Positions 24,679-35,866 of a stretch of 64,000 nucleotides of DNA are shown piece by piece. Source of the stretch: Gonium pectorale (Eukaryota; Chlorophyta; Chlorophyceae; Chlamydomonadales; Volvocaceae); assembly GCA_001584585.1 (NCBI GenBank), contig LSYV01000035.1, forward strand, positions 136,830 through 200,829, written 5' to 3'. Each line of letters opens with the position of its first letter. Positions within the stretch are counted from its first letter, which is position 1. Below the pieces are notes generated by a model. It saw only the letters and a list, made by a program, of their open reading frames with translations. It had not been told where the DNA came from and made no database searches. The translations under genes and the position numbers were made by a program.

Positions 24679-25452
24679 AGCCGGTTGGACGTGATAGGAG
24701 CACTCTGGTGAGGGCCGCCGATAGAAACTGGTAAGGGCCCCCGCTTTGGTCGTGATGGGCCCAGTTCCGATTACGGGACTGTACGCACGGCACGGATGAC
24801 GGGTGGCCAGTCGCCTGGGTCCGGGATGTGCATGTCTGCTCCCAAGGTGCACTCACCCCATGACCTTGTCAGCCCCGGGCAGTGGCCGAAGGTCACGGCA
24901 CCGCTACTGTGCGGTGTCTGCTGGGCTTGGCCGGCTCCGCCGTGCCTTACAGTCCATGTGGCAGCGTTGGGTACGCGCGGTTTGTTGACCCGGCGGCCAA
25001 CCTCCCGGGCGGTCAGTCTCAAGTTTGGAGGGCAGTGTATGCTCAGGTTGGCGAGTGGGACGTGCATAGTTAAGCCGGTGTGTTAAGCCTGTTGTATGGG
25101 GGTTAATAAAGAAGGGGAAACGGGTCGCGTCGCGGACACCGATCCGCATACTCAGTGGAGGGGTTAATGGCAGTCTTGGTGGAGTTGTAGGCGACCTGAA
25201 AACTTTCGACGTCAGTGACGAACGAGTGGGGGAGAGTGACGTGATATACCGCCATCAACTACTCCGAGCAAGTGGAACTGCTTGCGTGTGCACGGGACGC
25301 GGGGTGGGCTGTATCGCTATAATTCTATTGCTGCAGTCGTACGCCCAAAGCGAGTTTCTACAGGCAGGCATGGCCTTGCCATGTACGGCAGCGTTGTTAC
25401 TGGTATGCCGGGTGGATTACCCGTTAGAGGCAAGGCTGGTAAAGAGCTTCTC

Positions 25453-25457
25453 TGTAA
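25453..25457 (+). terminator. Candidate poly(A) signal of the KDM3 gene
   Basis: First TGTAA after the KDM3 stop, about 775 bp downstream. A long 3' UTR is plausible, but the link is by position only. Confidence 0.3.
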
Positions 25458-26367
25458 ACTGTTTAAGCGGACGTGTGCATAGTCCTGTCGTCCGCAGCCC
25501 TGCATCGACGCACATGATGGAAGTCTGAGGGGGGCAGATGCGTACGGCCCGGAAACCATGATTGCCTGGGACCGACAGGGACCGGCCTCTTGGGGGGCCG
25601 CTTTCCTTTTGCTGCTGGTCATTTAGTCATACGGTATGAGCCGTCGGGGGTGCTCTACTGTCGCGTGTGAACCATTGGTTCCGTTGGCAGCTGTTGTGTG
25701 ATTGCGGCTGGCGGATACGTAACAATTCACTTGATGCCTTCCCGGAGGTTGCATGGGTAGCCCTCGCCCTGTTTATGGGTCCAAACGGACCGTGTGACCA
25801 CAGACGTCCCACCACAAGGTGGGGCACACTGTAACTGTAACTTTTTGTCCAGGCATGCATACTTGGGCATTCAACTGGATGACTGGGCCGCTGAAACCCC
25901 GCATCACTCCAGTCCTTTATGTTAGCAACCATGCAAAGTGGACCACAAACTATTGTAATGAATTGTTTGTTCAAGATAGCGTGGCCCAATCAATCATGGG
26001 ATCCGATGGAACGGTTGCTGCAAGGTGTTCCAGGGCGTAACAGACGACACCAACGCGCTGTGTCCCGACCCGTACTGCCCTGCCCTCATGCCTCATCTGG
26101 ATGACCGCCGGACGGGGTGCATTTGACCTTCACCGGTTGGCTATTGAACGTAGCCAGGCTCTGGGCTGCATCCCTACAAGTACGACTGCAGCGGCACACG
26201 AGTGATACAGCACTTGCCGTTACACAGAGGCACGTAGCCTAAAAGCGTTGCCTTCGGTCGACACACCGTCGGGATGGACTAGCGAGCACGCGGACGTGCC
26301 TGCTAATGCCGGCGAGGTTCTGCCGTGGGAAGCAGACTCGATAGCATGCCCCTCGCCAGGTTAGGCC

Positions 26368-26372
26368 TTACA
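26368..26372 (-). terminator. Candidate poly(A) signal of the PRL1 gene
   Basis: TGTAA on the minus strand, about 270 bp past the PRL1 stop codon. Confidence 0.4.
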
Positions 26373-26638
26373 TGCCTTACCAATCCAGTCCGTGTCTATC
26401 AAATGACACGGCGCCAGCAGGCCGGCAAGTACTGGTCAACCATCCCAGGATGCGCACCTCCCAGACTTCATCGGCGGTCCAACTCGGCAGCCTAACCTGC
26501 CCCTCCAGATCCCGAGCTAGCCACAACAGCCACAAACAAGGTATGACAATATAAGGTTGCTGCCATTTGCCGCTTGTGTTGGACCGGGAGCAACATGCCG
26601 GTACTTGCACACGCTCGCGCACGTCCCGGAGCGCGAAC

Positions 26639-29600
26639 TCAAAACCGCTTGATGTCCTTCGGCGGCCTGAACGGCAGCCCCGGGTGGGTCTCCGGCGTGG
26701 CGTCCTCCACCTCCTTCCACATCTTGACGGTCTTGTCCCCCTCAGCCGTGATCAGCCGGCTGCCGGACGCGTCAAAGACCATGTCGTACAGCGTGGCCTC
26801 GCTCTCCAGCGAGCCGGGCTGCACCACCGTCTCGTCCTGCTGGAAGCAGTGCCCGCTGCGCCAGTCCCACCACCACAGGCTGCCGTTGTCGCCGCCTGTA
26901 CCGCAAGGGCAAAGGTGCGGGTCTCGTAGCATGATAACGGCACCGGTTCTGGGTCGCGACGAGTAATGGAGGGTAGGGGCACTGCGGCGGCCACGTCTTT
27001 TGCTTGGCGCGGGTGGGTGGTCGTGGTGGGGGCCAACATTCGGGGCGGGACGCAACTTCCAGATGCTGCAACACACAATCATCGACTATTCCCCGGTGTC
27101 GCTCACACCTCCTCCTGCCTGTCGAAACACTGGAGCAACCCACCTGTCGCAATGACTCCGTCCTGGTTGATGGCCATCGAGTTGATGATGGCCCGCTGCT
27201 GGCTAAGCATGTTGTGCAGGAAGTCGCCGCTGGGGAGCGCCCACTTCTTGATGTTCTCGGCCGAGGCGGATGCGAAGGCGAACTCATGCGGATGCATGGC
27301 CATGGCGCGGATGGACTTCTTGTGGTGCGTCAGCACGCAGCTTGCCTTGCCCTTGCGGATGTCCCACAGCCGGATGGTGCTGTCGTGGCTGCCGCTGATG
27401 ACCTGTGCGGGGAGGGCGGCGCGGCGCAGGCGGGTGCGGCACAACGGCGGGGGGGGAGGGTTGGAGGGCATTCTCAGCAGCCCCGCCGCCCCACAACGGC
27501 GGGGGGAGGGGGGCAGCGGGATCGAGTCAGGAAGCAGGATTGTGATAGTAGCAGACTGGATGCGGCTCTCAGAAACCTCCATATCATAGAGCCATAGATG
27601 GACCACGGCACACGCACCTTCCTGTTGCCGCGGAAGCTACCAACCCCTCCAAACATGGCATCCACGCCCGCCCGTCTGCCCGGCTTGGCCCCGCCCGCGC
27701 GCTCGTCCGCTCCCCATTCCCTGCTGCTGTTCATGCCCTTTCTCCTTCAATCCCCCAACCCCGCGCTCGCCCACTCGCCTGCGGGTCCGGAGCCTGGCTG
27801 AGCAGCGAGCACACCGTCTGGTCGTGCCCCGACAGCACCATGGCCTGCACCTTGCTCCGCATGTCCCACACGCGCACCACGCTGTCTCTGCCGCCGGTCA
27901 TGAGGATGTCCAGGGAGGGGTGCAGCGCGATGCAGTACACGCCTGACAGGTGGCCGTGGTAGTTGCGGATCACCTGCGACCGGTAACAAAGCCACAACAT
28001 ACGTGGTGGGCTGGGCTCGGAGGGGGGAAGCGGAAGTGGGGGGCTGGCTTGGGTGCGGGGGACGGACGGAGCTGCACGGGAATGACAGGGGTGGCGCCGA
28101 AGCGGATGCAGGGCCAACGGGGGGGGAGATGTCGGGAGATGGAGCGTTCGGAGGCGTGCCGCGATGGCGAGGAGCGCTGGGGAGGCGTTTGCTGCACACT
28201 GGCGCCACACGCCGACAGCGCCAGCCCGTGCCCGCTACGACATCAGTCTCTTGCATGCTTGTAACACCCGGCGACGCGCCGCTGTCCCACATCGCAAGCA
28301 ATGGGGCGTGGCCCGAACAGACGGAGCCACGAGTACCGCGCTGCAAGCTTGCGGGACGGCAGGGCAGAACCAGAACCACTGCCGGCGTCCGGCGCCGCGC
28401 CCCAAAGTACCCACAACCCCGGCGCCTCCGCGCCATGTACACCATAGCGACAACGGCATGGCCGCTTCCAAGCACTCCTGGCCACCTTAACTCCCGACCC
28501 TTCGCCTTCACGCATCCCACCTTGTTCTGCTCCAGGTCCCAGCACTTGACCATCTTGTCCAGGCCGCAGCTGAACATGTAGGGGTGCCGTGCGGACACCG
28601 CCAGCCCGGTCACCTAGCAGGGCGGGGCGGCGCGGGGCCAGGGCATGGCGGGGCCGATAGAACGGTGGTACGCTCAGGCCAAGAGTGAAGGCACGCCCGG
28701 AAGTCGGGCCGAGCCCACCGAGGACTGCAGATCCTGCACGTCGCCTGGCCCGGTTGGCCTAGGGAGGCGTAGACGGGCAGGTCACCGGCACCCCAGTACC
28801 CGCTCCCAACGCCGTGGAGGGGAGCAGGCAGGGAGCAGTCCTGTCGAGTATTCATAGAGTCCTGCATGCTTGCGTTCCGCCGCGACAGGTCTGCGCCCTG
28901 GGCCGTCCTCGCTCCTGACCGCCCCCCGCGGGTCCCGCCCGCCCGCTTGCCGGATTGCAGCACACTCGGCCTTGTCCCCACCTGCTCTATGTGTCCCGTC
29001 AGCGTGAGCTTCAGCTGCCCGCTGGCCAGGTCCCAGATCTTGATGGTGCGGTCCGCGCTGCCCGTGGCAAACCACTCGTTGCCCGGGTCCACCGCCACGC
29101 AGCGAACCCAGCTGTGTGGGGTGGAGAGAGGGCAAAGAGCAGCAAGTCACACCCCAGAGACGCTCTCGCAGCCACTGCACTGGCGTGCTTGGTATTAGTC
29201 AACAGGGAGCCAGCCTCCAACCGTCAGCGTGAGGAGCGCCGATGCGCTAATCCGGGCAGCAGCGTGCCCAGCAACGGCCTGCGGTCCCACCGTTTCCCAT
29301 CTTCACCATTGCCTACAATTACCCACCGATGCACCCTCCTGCAAACCCTGCTACGACCAGGACGCAACCCCTCTACAGTTACCGTCATTCACGTGTCATG
29401 CTTCCTTGACGGTGGTGAGCGCCAAAACCCCCTCCTTTCCACCACTTTCATACTGCTGGAGCACATGTGTCGCACACCGTCCCCTGCTCCCGTACCCACC
29501 CCAGGTGCCCCGAGATGACGCGGTACATCTTCCAGGGCGCGTGCCACTCGGGCTTGGGCCACTTGGAGGCCAGTCTCCGGGACACGGCCGCCGAGCTGTT

Positions 29601-30440
29601 GCCGCCCTTATCCGCGATCACCGCCATGACCGCCCGCTGTTGGGCAGCCGCGTCGGCCGCACCGGCCGTAGCGCCGCCTGCAGGCTGGTACAGCACCACC
29701 TGTTGCCCTGCCGCCGACTCTCCGGGCCGCTTGCCGCCGGCCGCCGCAGCCGGCGCTGCTGGGATGTTGTCAATGAGTTTTGACAGGCTGGAACGGGACT
29801 CTGGTCGCGTAGCGGCGGTGCCGTCCTCGCCTGCGGCGGCCGCAGCGGCGCCGGGCGCTGCCGGCCGGCCGCTGGGCCCTGCAGGGGCACAAGTGCGGGC
29901 GGGTTAGGTAGAGCGTGCTCTACGGATCTAACAATATGCACACATGCTGAAGGAGACTAATGGTGTTCCTCCGAGCTGCATAAGCATTGGGGGCCAAACC
30001 CCCGTGGGCACGCACCTGCCGCTGCCGGGGGCGGCGCCGCGACGGTGGCTTTGGGGGCCGCCACCGGCGCCACAAGATGGCTCACATGGCTGTACTCATC
30101 CCGGAACTTGACCGCCGCCTTTAAGAGTTGACTGCGCCCGGCGGGGTGGGGAGGGCAACCATGGTTGACTCCCAACACGCAGCCGTGTGGACGCCGGTCC
30201 GAGAAAGCAGACCTCCCCTCGCACAGAACCCTCGCTTTCACACACAGAGTACCAGAGTATCGACACCGCCACGCCGTTCCGCCACGCCGATCCGGACCTG
30301 CTCTCGTCGAGCGGGGTGGGCTGCCCGTAGTTGCCAACAAAGAGATCATACGTCCTCTTAAGAGACTGAAGCGTGAGCGCCTTGATGGTCTTTGTCTCAG
30401 CGGGGAGTTCGGGTGCAAACGAGGCAGGTTCGGCGGCCAT
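26639..30440 (-). CDS. PRL1: PRL1/PLRG1 (Prp46) WD40 protein of the spliceosomal NineTeen complex, 8 exons, 523 aa
   Basis: Exons in transcript order: 30440-30298, 30131-30016, 29878-29500, 29111-28982, 28613-28521, 27973-27779, 27402-27144 and 26895-26639. Phases match throughout (1572 nt). The N-terminus has the family block [13 protein letters not shown]. Seven WD repeats follow, seen as [107 protein letters not shown] and [16 protein letters not shown]. The C-terminus ([25 protein letters not shown]) is diagnostic of PRL1. The protein is a core pre-mRNA splicing factor in the nucleus (established for the family). Length fits plant and animal homologues. The intron after exon 6 begins GC rather than GT. 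The ATG at 30440 has a good context and is the first ATG in frame. Confidence 0.93.
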
Positions 30441-30804
30441 GCCTCCCACTGGCCCCAAGCGGGCTCAGTTAGTACCAAGTAACGGTACTAAGCCTCCATG
30501 CCGCGACACAGACAGTGGGCGCAGAGAAACAAGGTTTAGCTTCCGCTGCCTATCAAGCCAGTTGAGTAATTTAAGAACAGATAAACAGGTCGTTGAAAAA
30601 CCAAGCCATTTTTTAGCTGAAAGGTAACCACCTTGCCAATTCGTACGAGTAGGTCTCCTCAATGCGACACACAATCGCATTGCCGCATATGTATAGTCGC
30701 AACGGTCTGCTAGATGGCGATGGATATAGAACGCAATACCGCCTGAGCCCACCCACGCATGGTTGCTCAAAACCTTCCTGGTTAATCGTGCCGTTAGGGG
30801 AGAC
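30441..30804. promoter_or_regulatory. Shared intergenic promoter region between two divergent genes
   Basis: Only 364 bp separate the PRL1 start (minus strand) from the WW-GYF gene start (plus strand), so both promoters must lie here or overlap the transcripts. The middle, around 30550-30600, is AT-richer than its surroundings. No clear TATA box was seen. Confidence 0.5.
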
Positions 30805-33114
30805 ATGGCGGATCCAATCGGGCCCCAGGCGCTGCCTGCTGGCTGGGAGTGTGCTGTGGACCCGGCCACGGGGCATCCGTATTACTTCAACAAATCGCTG
30901 GGCGTGACTTCCTGGACACAACCGGGCCCGTAAGCTGCGGCATGCAGGGGGCTGGGGAAGACGGCTACAGGGGCGGGATGCAGTGATCATGGGCTCTCTC
31001 AAAGCGGGGTGAGGCCACCGACTCGGGAATGGAAGCCCGGGGCCGGTATCTTCTGCATGAGGATGCTCTTCCCTAAGGAATGCTTCCGCGTCTCATTTGC
31101 AGGTCGGGTACCGTGCCAGTAGCAGCATCAGCTCTCGCAGGCGCTGACACGTGCGGCGAGGCTGCCGGCTCCGCCGTGCCCAGTGAGCGCCAGGAGTTAG
31201 GACAGACAGCAACCGCTGCCTTGTCCGACACCCCTGGGCGACAGGGAGGCGGCAGCACCAGCACCAGCGGCGGAAACGCCAACGGGTGGTACTACCGGTG
31301 GGTGATAAAAGGGGGCAGGATGCGAGGGGCCTAGGCCGACAATGTCAGCTGGGAGGCTGTGTCATAGGTGGGGCGTAGGCTACTGGCTTCGCGGCAGGGC
31401 CAACGATGGTGACTCCCCGGCGACTTGTGCCATGCAGCACTCCACGTGGGCAGTCGGTTCACAACACCTGCCGGCAGTTTCCAGTGGACAAGGTCTATTC
31501 GCGTCGCCGGGCCTATAGCTCACCCTGTAGCCCACCCTCATTTTACTGTGCTCCCCGGTCTTCTTGTGTGTGGTCCGCTGGTTCCGGGGTTGTATTTGCA
31601 ACGCACGTCATTGCAGGACTCTAGTAAATCACCCGTAATGACCAGACCGACGCCCCTGCGACCCCGACACTGCTTCGCCCTGCAGGGATCGCTCTGGGGC
31701 GCTGCATGGCCCCTTCCAGCAGGCGGCCCTGCGCGCCTGGCGCAACTTCCTTCCCATGGACCTGCTGGTCTGGTATGTGGAGCTGCAACCGGAGGAGCAG
31801 CAGCAGCAGGTGTCTGAGCGGCGGCAGGGCGAGGAGCAGAGGGAAGCAACGGACCAGCAGCGGGGGCTGTCGCGCAAACGACCGCACGAGGAGGAGTTCA
31901 CCACGGAGGCCAATAACGGAGAGGCCAGTGGCATGGGTGCCAGCGCGGCAGGAGCGCAAACGGAGAACGGATCCGCAGCCGGGCTTTCGGGGCAGGGTGG
32001 AGTAGACGAATGCCCAGAGGACCGCTCGGAGGAGGCCGGAGCGGGCAAGGAGGGCGGTTCGGAGGATGCTCCACCCTCCCCCAAACGGCCCCGCTGCGGC
32101 CACAGCAGCATCCCTGACGCCGCCGCCGACACCGTCCCAGAAGCAGATGCGGCAACAGCAGAAGCACCAGCAGCTACTCGCAGTCCATCTGCGTCTCGCG
32201 CGCCGACTTGTGCTTATGCTGCGGACACTACGACTGACGGAGGTGTTGGCGACCGAGAGGTTCGGGAGCCCTCCCCTGGGCCTTCCACGGTAGAAGAGGC
32301 CATTGCCTGCGGCTTGCCCGGCATCGAGCTGGCGGAGCTGCTGGGGGATGGTCACTTGCTGGCCGACTGGCGGCAGCGCTTCCCCGGCAGCCGGCCTGCG
32401 GGGACCGCGCCCCCGGCCCCCGTGCACGACCACTGGCTCCGTGCCGCGGCTGCCTCGCTGGCCGCGGCCCACGCCGCGCAGACGCACGCCGCACAGTACG
32501 GCTCATACGGGCAACCTGGAGCGTACGGGTACGGCTACGGGCACTCGTACGGCGGCGGCATACCGCGGTACGGCGGAGACGGCGGCGAGGCAGCCGTGCG
32601 GCCTCCGCGTAGCAAGGAAGAGTCAATGCTAGAGTACGCGGAGGCCGTGCTGGCGGGTCTGCCCCCAGACGATGAGGCGGTCGTGCTTGCACGCCAGGCG
32701 GCGGCCGCTGGCAAGAGCCTGACCGAGGTGGTCAACTTCAGCTGGGGCACAGCACCGGCCACCACCACGGCGACGGCAACGGTGGCGGCGCCGTTGCCAG
32801 GCGCATACGGCAATGGCGATGGTTACGATGAGCGCATCACGCGCCCGAACGAGCACGGTGTGCCCACTGAGTATCTTCGTGACCCGCGGTCGGGCCGCCT
32901 GACGGCCGTGGACAAGGACGGGCAGCCGGTGGGCGGGGCCAAGGCGCTGTACGGCGAGTTCGGGAACTGGATGGACCCGGAGCAGATCGAGGACTACCTG
33001 AGCAAGGCCATGCGCTGGCGCAAGGAGCAGCTGCCGCGGTTGTGGACGAAGAAGAAGCTAAAGGAGTATCGCGAGGCCAAGGCCAAGAAGGCCATCCAGG
33101 CGATGCTCCAGTAG
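30805..33114 (+). CDS. WW-domain and GYF-like-domain protein, 3 exons, 582 aa
   Basis: Exons 30805-30929, 31103-31297 and 31686-33114 join with GT-AG borders and correct phases. Residues about 10-41 form a WW domain: LPAGWECAVDPATGHPYYF then NKSLGVTSWTQPGP. At about residues 103-140, across the exon 2/3 border, lies a GYF-like module: NGWYYRDRSGALHGPFQQAA then LRAWRNFLPMDLLVWYV. Both domain types bind proline-rich peptides and are common in splicing and RNA-decay factors. A long acidic/Gln-rich linker follows, then a Tyr-Gly-rich segment near 32500-32590. The C-terminus is basic and helical (LWTKKKLKEYREAKAKKAIQ). No exact orthologue was recognised. A role in RNA processing is inferred from the domains and from the divergent PRL1 neighbour. 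Confidence 0.8.
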
Positions 33115-33984
33115 CGGTCAAGCGGCGTAGCGGCTCGCGTCGGGGTGGATGGGGCTGCACTAGCGGTGTCCAGACTGGACATGGCGTCTTGTGACGCCCG
33201 GTAGAAGCGTAGAGGCGTGTCTGGCAGGTGAAGCGCGTAAAAGGCGTGGAACCGGCAGCAGGTGAGCGGCTCCTTCAACCTGGTGCAGGCGGCGCTGTTG
33301 TTCAAAGCCCAGTTTGGTCCATGCCGAGGAACTTCAAGGGGTCCAGTGCTAATAAATGACGAGAAGTGATGAGACGTGAGGGCGTTGGTAAGCGGCAAGG
33401 GCGGAAACACGGATTGGCCAAGCGCAGACCGCGGCAGTGTGCTTTATCCCTGAGCGAAGTGCCGTATGACGTGCCACCCCTCGAAGGTTGGGGGTGGGAC
33501 GTCACAGACGACATAGGTGTCGGTGCTCGGTGGGAGACAAGGGACCAAGGTGAGCCTCGGGTTCAGCACGAAACGCGCAAGCGCAGCGGCTGGCTCTTGC
33601 GGTACGGACACAACGGCACGCAGAAGCAGCGGCGAGCTCTTGCTGCAGTAGCTCGGCTACTCCCGTCAGAGACCCGGCAGCCGCCACGCAAGTGGCTCAT
33701 GTACTTCACTCGCCGGCTCTCCCCACCCCATCTTGACAAGGCAGCGAGGTGCTCAGTAGTGCCAATACCGGTAGTCGGACACACGTCGACACGACCGTAC
33801 GGCGGGTTACGGTGCCATTATCAGTTTCACAACATGCACATACAACGCGTACTTATTTTCTACTCAACCCCAGCAGCAACTGGCAGCAGGCAGTAGGCAG
33901 CATTGCCGCACGACCCTGAGGCGCCCCTTTGGTTCCGCATGGAATGATAACAGGCCTCGTCCTTATCCCTATTATTCGAAAAAC
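33115..33984. other. Spacer, no gene recognised
   Basis: Holds the 3' UTR of the WW-GYF gene (an aataaa at about 33350) and the upstream region of the small membrane protein. The one open frame (33366-33896) has no motif or splice support. Confidence 0.4.
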
Positions 33985-34794
33985 ATGAGTGATCAGGTTC
34001 TGGAAGCCATTAGCGAATCCGACACAGTCGAGATTGAGCCCGGGACCGTCTTCCTGCTAAAATGGCTCGCGGAGACCTGGGGAGAAGCAGGCAAAGGCGT
34101 CGTTCAGCAGGTTTGCTCCAGCTCGGCCGGAACCAGCTCGGCTGTCGTTGCCGTGCCTCCTGTCAGTCCCGCCTCTGCGGTCTGAGTTTACAATTTTATG
34201 ATTCATCTGCGTATGGTCTGCACTATGCAGATGTTTGAAGCAGCTGGAGCAGCTGCTTTTTGCCAACTTCCGTCAGCTTTCCCCGTCGCACAATTACCAA
34301 TTACCCCGCCTCACCCCACCACCACCCTCACCACAGTTCCTGGTATTTTACGCGCTGATGCTCGTGGGATTCGGCTTCCTGTACCTCATGATGCGCAACA
34401 CCCAACAGTAAGCTCGTGAAGCATGTGTTCGGGAGCTGTGCCAGGAGTAAACCGGATTGCAACCCGCAGACTGCGCGAGCTGCGGAAAGACATCGCGGAG
34501 ACGCTACGGGAGCAAAAGAACCGGAAGTTCGATGAGGTGGGAGGGTCACGGCGTGGGAGGGAGGACTGTAGTACGGATTCCGTGTCGCAGCTCTTCATCA
34601 GCCCGCCTTCCTAAAGGTCTGAACTTTGGGTGGATCAAGCGTGTTCCCGCGTCTATCAAATAAGGGGGCGGTGGAGCGTTCCAGATTCACACAGGCATTG
34701 TGTATTGAGATGCAATTATTCTCTAATGATGGAAGCGCGTGATTCCACCCTACAGGAGGCGTACCGCAACCTGGCCGGAGGTGGATACTTCTGA
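33985..34794 (+). CDS. Small single-pass membrane protein of unknown function, 4 exons, 131 aa
   Basis: Exons 33985-34110, 34244-34407, 34470-34536 and 34756-34794 join in phase (396 nt). The 73-residue N-terminal part has acidic and helical stretches (IESDTVEIEPG-like; LEQLLFANFRQ) and a Pro-rich stretch. It is followed by one hydrophobic span, FLVFYALMLVGFGFLYLMM, near residues 74-92. After that comes a charged coiled-coil-like tail (LRELRKDIAETLREQKNRKF) ending GGGYF. The donor gtaagc after exon 2 and the acceptors of exons 3 and 4 are strong. The acceptor of exon 2 is a choice between two nearby cag sites, so residues 43-50 are uncertain. I do not recognise the family. The layout suggests a tail-proximal anchor in an organelle or ER membrane. 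Confidence 0.6.
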
Positions 34795-35866
34795 GCGCGC
34801 TCGCGCCCAAATTCGAGGTGCATTGCCATGGGCATTGAGCGCTTGCATAAACAGGTCATCCGTGGGTTTGAAGGGGATAAGGAGGGAGAAGTTGACCGGC
34901 GAACACCGGCAGTGAATGACGGGATGCATGGACCGATGACGGGGCGCACGGGATGAAAGCTGGTGTTTTGCGACACTGAAGTGGAATCCGCCACTGCTGA
35001 GTAGACATGTGTTAGGGAGTTTTGTCGTGGAGACGAATTTGAGAGGGGAGATACTTGCAGCAGCCTGGAGTGGCGCTGTCCCGCTGTTCGTGGATTAAAT
35101 GTGTCCAGCCATGGACGTGCGATGATAGTCTAGTGGCTGATTCTGGTGTTGACAGGGTCCGTCTTGCTTGAACCTGAAGGGTAGGCAGACTGCTAGCGCA
35201 TGGTCCGTCCGCTGCTGGTGCAATTATAACCTAGCTGTGCGATGCTGCCTTGGTGCGGCGATCATGTGATAAGCGATGATGCTGGCGTTTGGATTCCGGA
35301 ATCTAGTACCGGCCAGCAGGTTGTCCGTGGCAAGTAGCACCCTGCAGAGCTATCTTTGAAATGGGTTGGCAGTTTCTGCAGTTTCTGTGCACTTTAACTG
35401 CAACTGCCACTCGTGAGCTCGTGGATAGCTGCAGATATATACTCTTGATTGGGGTATCTTTTGACGTCCCAAAGCCCCCTGCACCTCGAAGCGCTGAGCA
35501 TGGGCCATAAGGTTCGCTCGGTGCTGGAAGTGTGAGAATGTGTCAGGCAACGTTGAAAGGCCGTAAGCGCTTAGAATAAGCTTGCTCATGCCTGCCTTAA
35601 GACGCAAGGCAGCTATCCCTGTGGATCTCAACGCAACCCCCTCACGGGAGACAGGTATGCAGACTGGCCAGCGCCTGAGGCTGCTGGTAGAGCAACGAGG
35701 GCAGAGGCGACGCCAGCTGTCAGTGACAACAGTAACGGTCGCAGACGGGCTAACCCAAATTCTACCGCTGTGTGTGTCAGCTGTCGGGTGACGAGTGAGA
35801 GTGCCCTTCGGTGTAGTGCACCCAACCTCTTGCGCTCATAGGGTGTTAGGGGCATAGAATGGTACT
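34795..35866. other. Spacer, no gene recognised
   Basis: Between the small membrane protein and the BASS gene. Only short open frames without motifs. Presumed 3' UTR plus the promoter of the next gene. Confidence 0.4.

Larger units (their letters stand above)
24679..26638. other. Spacer between the convergent KDM3 and PRL1 genes
   Basis: Two genes converge here, so the stretch should hold both 3' UTRs. TGTAA signals occur on the + strand near 25453 and on the - strand near 26368. No coding motif was seen. Confidence 0.5.
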
